Shown here one piece after another: positions 27,349 through 29,672 of a DNA stretch of 29,672 nucleotides. This stretch comes from a virus, in the IMG/VR virus record IMGVR_UViG_3300048930_000354, positions 1 through 29,672 of that record. One strand, 5' to 3'. The notes below the pieces were generated by a model. That model had not been told where the DNA came from, ran no database searches, and was given only the letters and a program-made list of their open reading frames with translations. The first letter of the stretch is position 1, and each line of letters opens with the position of its first letter. A program made the translations under genes and the position numbers.

Positions 27349-27762
27349 ATGCCAAGACCTCGTTTGTTGCACCCTATACTCTGCAAGGTTGAGCAGATTG
27401 ACCACGATAATACCTTACTAGAGGATGCCTTCTTAAAGTCTTCTATTGGGCCTGTTGGACGCGCTACAGCCTTTACGGTGTATGGTCAAGTAGAAGAGGC
27501 GGGGGCAAAGAAGGCTACGATGCTAGAGGGCGGGATCGCACTTCAATATGATGGTTACGTTCTCTTCCGCCTTGAGGATCTTGAGACCGCAGGTGCTACC
27601 TTACAAGCAGGAGATCGTATCTCTGAGATAGGTGAGGGTACAAGACTACGCGCTGTGGATCTCTATATCGTATCCGTTCAACATGGTGGCCACTACCAAA
27701 CATACACGGGCGCAACGCTTATCAAAGCCTTCTACCAAGATCGTCACCCTGCGAGGTTGTAG
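27349..27762 (+). CDS. Head closure/neck protein (probable), 137 aa
   Basis: Two bases after the connector gene. MPRPRLLHPILCKVEQID begins the protein, and GDRISEIGEGTRLRAVDLYI followed by IKAFYQDRHPARL ends it, a beta-rich layout like head-tail joining or closure proteins that follow the adaptor in this operon order. Assignment is by gene order and composition. Confidence 0.55.
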   Translation: MPRPRLLHPILCKVEQIDHDNTLLEDAFLKSSIGPVGRATAFTVYGQVEEAGAKKATMLEGGIALQYDGYVLFRLEDLETAGATLQAGDRISEIGEGTRLRAVDLYIVSVQHGGHYQTYTGATLIKAFYQDRHPARL

Positions 27763-27764
27763 CC

Positions 27765-28367
27765 ATGCCCAAAGCCAGACTAGAACTCTTCGATTTCCAA
27801 GAAGTCTCCGATATGTTGAAGTGGAGAAATGTACGCTCTGGCTTAAAGATCCACGTTGCAAGGGCTAACTCGAAGATTGGAAGTATTGCTCGAAAGGCTT
27901 TGCGTGAGTTTATGCGTAGTGGGGCCGCTACACGCAAGAACAAAGCACTCACGATCATTTTGAAGGGTAATAACAAACCACTCTTTCATACAGGTCAAAT
28001 GGCAGGTTCTCTCCAAAAGAAACGAGAGAGTTGGCATACAATGAGGGTCGGTTTCGTAGATGATAAGCAAGTGATTGATCCACACACCAACCGCCCAAAG
28101 TCTCTTATCAAGATAGCAACAGGCTTGCATGAGGGTTATACTATCACCGTAACACCTCAGATGCGAGCGTGGTTTCACCACATGGCAAACAAGAATCGCA
28201 AAGTGAAGCCGCTGAAACCGAGCACAACAAAGATCACAGTACGCCCTAGACCATTTCTTCTTGCTGTTTTAGAACAAAGTCTTGTCAAGCAGTATCATAC
28301 CTTGTATTCTGATGCTGTGGCTAAGGCTTTACTGCATAAAACAAAACACCGTGGAGCCAAGCCATGA
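27765..28367 (+). CDS. Tail-completion / virion morphogenesis protein, 200 aa
   Basis: A basic helical N-terminus with SIARKALREFMRSGAATRK is followed by FHTGQMAGSLQKKR (about 74-87), ATGLHEGYTITVTPQMRAW (about 118-136) and a final VRPRPFLLAVLEQSL (about 160-174). The S-x-RxG, GLHEG and RPFL elements match the virion morphogenesis / HK97 gp10-like tail-completion group. GAGGTTGTAGCC precedes ATG, and the stop overlaps the next start as ATGA. Confidence 0.7.
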   Translation: MPKARLELFDFQEVSDMLKWRNVRSGLKIHVARANSKIGSIARKALREFMRSGAATRKNKALTIILKGNNKPLFHTGQMAGSLQKKRESWHTMRVGFVDDKQVIDPHTNRPKSLIKIATGLHEGYTITVTPQMRAWFHHMANKNRKVKPLKPSTTKITVRPRPFLLAVLEQSLVKQYHTLYSDAVAKALLHKTKHRGAKP

Positions 28368-29599
28368 CACAGCGACTTGTTCACGAGTTTCTTTTCACAG
28401 AAGCACAAAGGTCTGGCTTGGTCTTTAGCGATGCAACAAAGATCCGACTCAATAGCCTTACCAACCAGATCGAGTTGAAGCCTACAGGAAAGGAAGCCCG
28501 TACAGGTCGAAACCTCTACCCAACGGAGGCAAACCTGTATGTCAAGACTGCGCCCTTCACACCTCGATCTGTCAAAAAGTGGTTTGGTTTTAGTGCTGTA
28601 CCTCGCCCTACGCTACAGCCAGATCAAACGTCTGTTGGTTATCGTCTCAATAATGGCTCCAGTGACTACTATTGGGATGGTGCAGCTTGGGTGGTGGCAG
28701 GATCTAGCAATTGGAATACTGAGCAAGTTGTGGTTGCCAACATTGATACTTTTCCTGCGACGAGCAAACAAATTGCCGTTGTGGTGAACCTCAAAACAGA
28801 CGATCAGTACGTCACACCCGCGATCTCTGCAATAGATCTTGGTTTCGAGGCTGAGATTGACTATATCCGATCTGTTCTAAGCGCCCTTATTGAATCTTTG
28901 AGAGATAACCTACGTTATGATCTACGTCTTGCTGTGGCGGGGAATGGGACGACGACTGTAACGCTTCCAGCGTATGATACAGCTTACGATATTGTTGGTG
29001 TTGATGCTGTCTATAACATGACAGATGATGCGGGGATGCACACTAACATCGCTTCTTCTTTCAACCCCGCAACAAGGGTACTGACACTCACAACAAGCCC
29101 AAGTAGTGCCAAGACCTTGCTTGTACGTCTAATCGGTCGCCCATCTGTGCAGTTGAGTAATCCAAGCCAAGACTGGCGCGAGGTGATGGCTTTCCCCTCT
29201 ATAACCATTGACAACCTGACCACTGTTGGGGCGCAAGTGTATGGTGAGCAGTTCGTCAAGAATATCGCAACAGGTACGGCGTCATATCGTTATATGCCAA
29301 TACGCCTACATATTCGTATGGATCTCTTGGCCGAGGCTGAGTCAAATGATACTGAGTTACATCTTTGGGAGGGTCTTTGGGCCTTCTTTCGACAAACGCC
29401 GCTCTTGCATTGGAAGGACTTGGATAAGCGAATCTTACTGAGGTTGGTAACGGATGGAGCCTATAATCAATCCTCTAACCTCAGAGATTCGTATAGGACA
29501 ACGATGACTTGCATCTTGGAGAATATCTATCTATGGCTTGACGCCGAACAATCCAAGCCTCTCGTGTTGACTGTGAATACGACGTTGGATAGGAGATAA
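28364..29599 (+). CDS. Large virion structural protein, probable neck/tail terminator fusion, 411 aa
   Basis: Starts in an ATGA overlap with the tail-completion gene. Residues 1-150 form a beta-rich, Thr/Ser-containing domain (SVGYRLNNGSSDYYWDGAAW, KQIAVVVNLKTDDQYV), residues 155-275 a second beta domain joined by the helix IDYIRSVLSALIESLRDNL, and residues about 280-411 look like a tail-terminator-type domain (RYMPIRLHIRMDLLAEAESN, then LHLWEGLWAFFRQTPLL). Gene order before the sheath favours a tail-terminator or neck role for the C-terminal part. The domain split is inference. Confidence 0.5.
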   Translation: MTQRLVHEFLFTEAQRSGLVFSDATKIRLNSLTNQIELKPTGKEARTGRNLYPTEANLYVKTAPFTPRSVKKWFGFSAVPRPTLQPDQTSVGYRLNNGSSDYYWDGAAWVVAGSSNWNTEQVVVANIDTFPATSKQIAVVVNLKTDDQYVTPAISAIDLGFEAEIDYIRSVLSALIESLRDNLRYDLRLAVAGNGTTTVTLPAYDTAYDIVGVDAVYNMTDDAGMHTNIASSFNPATRVLTLTTSPSSAKTLLVRLIGRPSVQLSNPSQDWREVMAFPSITIDNLTTVGAQVYGEQFVKNIATGTASYRYMPIRLHIRMDLLAEAESNDTELHLWEGLWAFFRQTPLLHWKDLDKRILLRLVTDGAYNQSSNLRDSYRTTMTCILENIYLWLDAEQSKPLVLTVNTTLDRR

Positions 29600-29601
29600 G
29601 A

Positions 29602-29672
29602 ATGTCCACACTATATTTTGGGCCTGTCAACGATGCGGGTGTAACCGTCCGTGAGAAGGCTGCACAACCTAC
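29602..29672 (+). CDS. Tail protein, possibly sheath, truncated by window edge
   Basis: ATG at 29602 follows AGGAGATAAGA. Only 23 complete codons are present: MSTLYFGPVNDAGVTVREKA and a few more. AGVTVREK resembles the GVYxxE start of contractile tail sheath proteins, and the position after connector and tail-completion genes fits, but the fragment is too short to be sure. Confidence 0.45.
   Translation, partial: MSTLYFGPVNDAGVTVREKAAQP

Overview
The window is one stretch of a tailed double-stranded DNA phage (or a phage-like prophage segment): a large terminase subunit, portal, XkdF-type head protease, HK97-type major capsid protein, head-tail connectors and the first codons of what may be a contractile tail sheath lie in order on the + strand. 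Nothing identifies the host directly. Strong GGAGG-type ribosome binding sites, Sec-type signal sequences, and a membrane-anchored spanin-like protein in the lysis cassette point to a Gram-negative bacterium (inference). No integrase, repressor, tRNA or CRISPR array was found.

Positions 1-329 hold no gene but contain three unrelated short repeat families and an 11-G run. Positions 330-14770 are a leftward (- strand) block of about 38 small genes, many overlapping by ATGA, GTGA or TAATG. Recognisable members are a SLOG-fold protein, a dCMP deaminase, a MazG-like protein, a calcineurin-like phosphoesterase, a Dam-type adenine methyltransferase, a deoxynucleotide monophosphate kinase and a receiver-like protein with cyclic-phosphate-processing receiver features. 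The block appears to consist of transcription units, four of them headed by a TTGACA-N17-TAnnnn promoter lying in a long intergenic gap (1784-1812, 5196-5224, 9392-9420, 12946-12974). A single + strand gene, an HExxH metallopeptidase, interrupts it at 9441-10118. Positions 12975-14770 look like a lysis cassette: NlpC/P60-like endolysin, two-TM holin candidate, TM plus coiled-coil spanin-like protein, signal-peptide plus tail-anchor protein, and XhlA-like protein.

The strand switches at 14770/14792. An HU-like protein and a PAPS-reductase-family PP-loop protein follow, then a 733-base gene-free region (16135-16867) with three copies of a ~140-base sequence at a ~200-base period, bounded in part by 15-base inverted repeats. 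This is the most unusual element of the window. It lies directly before the terminase and may be a packaging site, a replication element or a family of structured RNAs; the sequence does not decide which.

From 16868 to the right edge is the morphogenesis operon: TerL, two small virion proteins, portal, a small protein, XkdF-like protease, a large scaffold-like protein with an embedded helix-turn-helix, the major capsid protein with a beta-rich insertion and a terminator behind it, several accessory virion proteins including a LamG-like one, connector, neck and tail-completion proteins, and a large virion protein. The right-edge CDS is cut by the window.

The nucleotide genes probably supply and adjust the dNTP pool during replication, Dam modifies phage DNA (GATC is visibly over-abundant), and TerL, portal and protease/scaffold build and fill the head. 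About half of the leftward genes are unrecognised.
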